Below, in pieces: positions 36,242-37,852 of a stretch of DNA of 37,852 bases. Source of the DNA: Calditrichota bacterium. Lineage in GTDB: Bacteria > Calditrichota > Calditrichia > RBG-13-44-9 > J075. The notes under the pieces are model-generated. The model searched no databases. It had not been told where the DNA came from and saw only the letters and a program-made list of their open reading frames with translations. The DNA is taken from the NCBI GenBank assembly GCA_020434205.1, contig JAGRBF010000022.1:1-37852 (forward strand), given 5' to 3'. The translations under genes were made by a program, and so were the position numbers. How positions within the stretch are numbered: the first letter of the stretch is position 1; each line of letters starts with the position of its first letter.

Positions 36242-37030
36242 TCAGCGTTTGAGATTGTTAACCATGGACAACAATTCGTCTGCGGTGCGCACCGCCTTGG
36301 TGTTCACCTCGAAAGCCCGCTGGGTAACGATCAGGTCGATCATCTCCTGGGCCACATCGACATTGGACTTTTCCAGGTAACCCTGGGCCAGCATGCCCAT
36401 GTTGTTTTCGCCGGGGGTTCCCAGGCTGGGATCCCCGGAGGCATCGGTAACCTCATACAGATTTCCCCCCAGGGCCCGCAGGCCGGCGGGGTTCATAAAA
36501 GAGACAATCTCCAACTGCCCGATTTCGGTGGAATTGGTCTCACCGGCGAACTGGACGGTGACGGTTCCGTCCTGGCCGATGCTCAGTTGTTGGGCGTTTT
36601 CAGGGATGGTGATATCAGGGTAGATTCGCAAGCCGGAATTGTTTACCAAAACGCCGTCCTGATTGACCTTCAAGGCACCGTCGCGGGTGTAGACAATCGT
36701 TCCGTCCGGTTTGAGGACCTGCAGAAATCCGGCGCCGTTGATGGCGATATCCAGGGGATTTCCGGTTTGAACGATGCTTCCCTGCGAAAAAGAGCGGAAG
36801 GTGGAAATGGGTTTATTTCCCAGACCAATCTGAATTTCAGTGGGCTTCTGATAATCTCTGCTGCCCCCTGCCCCACCGGCCTGGATATTTTCGTAGAGCA
36901 GGTCCTGGAATTCGACGGTGCTCTTCTTATAGCCGGTGGTATTCACGTTGGCCAGGTTGTTGGAGATGTTGTCCACATTCATCTGTTGGGCGGTCATGCC
37001 CAGGGCAGATGTTTTTAAGGCACGAAACAT
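36242..37030 (-). CDS. flgG: FlgG, flagellar distal rod protein
   Basis: The 262-residue product is a full FlgG. The N-terminal rod motif reads ALKTSALGMTAQQMNVDNIS, then NNLANVNTTGYKK, and the middle contains GSIVQTGNPLDIAINGAGFL. The C-terminal segment is QGYLEKSNVDVAQEMIDLIV, then TQRAFEVNTKAVRTADELL. Its length matches the family (260-262). An AGGAGA site precedes the ATG. It builds the distal rod that crosses the P- and L-rings encoded next in the operon. Confidence 0.98.
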   Translation of the reverse strand: MFRALKTSALGMTAQQMNVDNISNNLANVNTTGYKKSTVEFQDLLYENIQAGGAGGSRDYQKPTEIQIGLGNKPISTFRSFSQGSIVQTGNPLDIAINGAGFLQVLKPDGTIVYTRDGALKVNQDGVLVNNSGLRIYPDITIPENAQQLSIGQDGTVTVQFAGETNSTEIGQLEIVSFMNPAGLRALGGNLYEVTDASGDPSLGTPGENNMGMLAQGYLEKSNVDVAQEMIDLIVTQRAFEVNTKAVRTADELLSMVNNLKR

Positions 37031-37058
37031 TCAGGTCTCCTCGGTTAATTAAAATGGG

Positions 37059-37778
37059 TTACGAAACCCGTCCGACCGACGAAGCGGCCTGACGAAAAAT
37101 GTCGTCCAGAGTCTGGATCATTTTCTGGGTGCTTTCAAACTGGCGCTGCACCTCGATCAGCCCCATCATTTCGTTAATGGGATTGACGTTGGCGTCCTCC
37201 AGGAATCCCTGCTGCACGTCCACCTCCTCCACTTCGAAGAGGGCATTGGCATCTTCCACCTGCATCAGATTATCCCCCAGTTTGTTGAGGGCCTGCAGAT
37301 CTTCGACATCCTGGATGCGCAGGGTGGCGCGCAAATCCCCGTCGACAAAAATCTCCCCGGCGCGGGTAACGGAAACTTCCGCGGGGGTCAGGCCTTCGTC
37401 GGTCAGGATAATCCATCCCTGCTCGCCAATTACCGGATGGCCGGCGCTGGTGCGCAGCACCCCGTCCTCATCGAGCTTGAACTGGCCGTCGCGGGTCAAC
37501 ATTTCCCCGTTTTCCGTTTCCACGGTAAAAAAACCGCGTCCGGCAAGGGCCAGGTCGAGGGGATTCTCGGTTTTGCTGAGCATTCCCTGAGAGAAGTCGG
37601 TGTATTGGCGGGTTTGCATCTCCAGGGCGCGATCGCCGTCTTCGTCGACCAACTCGAAAAAAACCACGTCCCGCTTAAATCCGGCATTGTCCAGATTAGC
37701 CAGGTTGTTGGAGATGGATTCGTTGCGGATGTTTTGGCCGTTCAGCAGGTTGCGCAACTTGGGAAGAGTAATATCCAT
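37059..37778 (-). CDS. flgF: FlgF-like flagellar proximal rod protein
   Basis: The 239-residue product has the rod-family N terminus (RNESISNNLANLDNAGFKRD), the FSQGMLSKTENPLDLALAGRGF segment in two parts and a C terminus (NPINEMMGLIEVQRQFESTQ, then KMIQTLDDIF) of the FlgF/FlgG type. Its place before flgG and its divergence from FlgG favour FlgF. The reading frame is open for 18 more codons, but those lie across the sigma-54 promoter. The ATG at 37778, with GTGGAG upstream, is downstream of the predicted transcription start and is the true start. It is the first gene of the operon in this window. Confidence 0.92.
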   Translation of the reverse strand: MDITLPKLRNLLNGQNIRNESISNNLANLDNAGFKRDVVFFELVDEDGDRALEMQTRQYTDFSQGMLSKTENPLDLALAGRGFFTVETENGEMLTRDGQFKLDEDGVLRTSAGHPVIGEQGWIILTDEGLTPAEVSVTRAGEIFVDGDLRATLRIQDVEDLQALNKLGDNLMQVEDANALFEVEEVDVQQGFLEDANVNPINEMMGLIEVQRQFESTQKMIQTLDDIFRQAASSVGRVS

Positions 37779-37815
37779 ATTGAAGCTCCACTTTCTTGTG
37801 TTCGCTTCGGGAAAA

Positions 37816-37832
37816 AGCAAGGGGGGTGCCAA
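37816..37832 (-). promoter_or_regulatory. Sigma-54 (-24/-12) promoter upstream of flgF
   Basis: On the minus strand TTGGCA, six C, TTGCT gives a perfect GG-N10-GC arrangement (GG at 37830-37829, GC at 37818-37817) with consensus flanks. Transcription is expected to start near 37805, leaving a ~27-nt leader before flgF. A sigma-54 activator of the FlgR/FleQ type would be needed; none is encoded in the window. Confidence 0.88.
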
Positions 37833-37852
37833 TTGGCAAGGGGGCGAGGGGG

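Noticed and set aside
1-37852. CRISPR arrays, tRNA or rRNA genes, insertion-sequence transposases
   Set aside because: I found no regularly spaced short repeats, no cloverleaf-like tRNA sequence, no rRNA segments and no transposase-like protein in the window.

Overview
The window is a flagellar-chemotaxis locus from a diderm, motile bacterium. Several predicted signal peptides end in Ala-Gln (YceI-like protein, TPR protein, porin, FlgH, FlgI). FlgA/FlgH/FlgI (P- and L-ring) prove an outer membrane. The signal-peptide style and overall gene style suggest the FCB superphylum (Calditrichota/KSB1-like or a relative), but that placement is inference without a marker gene.

Layout. (1) 1-632 is non-coding and repeat-rich: two ~125-bp direct repeats and a REP-like hairpin. 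(2) 633-2590 (+) is a two-gene unit, a secreted YceI-like protein and an exported TPR protein, ending at a hairpin terminator shared with the convergent cheB. (3) 15307-2689 (-) is a chemotaxis operon: soluble MCP-like/CheZ-like protein, STAS, CheY, CheA, CheW, a porin, a transmembrane MCP, CheW, CheR, a histidine-kinase-like protein without its phospho-acceptor His, CheD, CheB. A sigma-28-type promoter lies just upstream (15362-15388). (4) 30385-15673 (-) is a surface-glycan modification block: FemAB-like GNAT, two sulfotransferases, a DegT-type sugar aminotransferase, a 2983-residue modular protein (four methyltransferase-like, three GT2, one GT4 and one sulfotransferase domain plus a TPR array), and a GT2-TPR protein. 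(5) 37778-30390 (-) is the flagellar rod/ring/hook-junction operon flgF-flgG-flgA-flgH-flgI-flgJ-flgN-flgK-flgL, preceded by a textbook sigma-54 (-24/-12) promoter at 37816-37832.

How it fits together. Regions 5 and 4 run in one direction with short gaps or overlaps (flgL stop to GNAT start is 4 nt), so flagellar assembly and glycan-modification genes probably form one ~22-kb sigma-54-driven unit ending near the inverted repeat at 15609-15655. The sigma-28-driven chemotaxis operon follows. The main candidates for something new are the giant modular protein tied to flagellar genes, the MCP-like protein carrying a CheZ-like DxxxQ motif and a CheZ-like C-terminal tail, and the His-less kinase ending in a possible CheR-docking pentapeptide.
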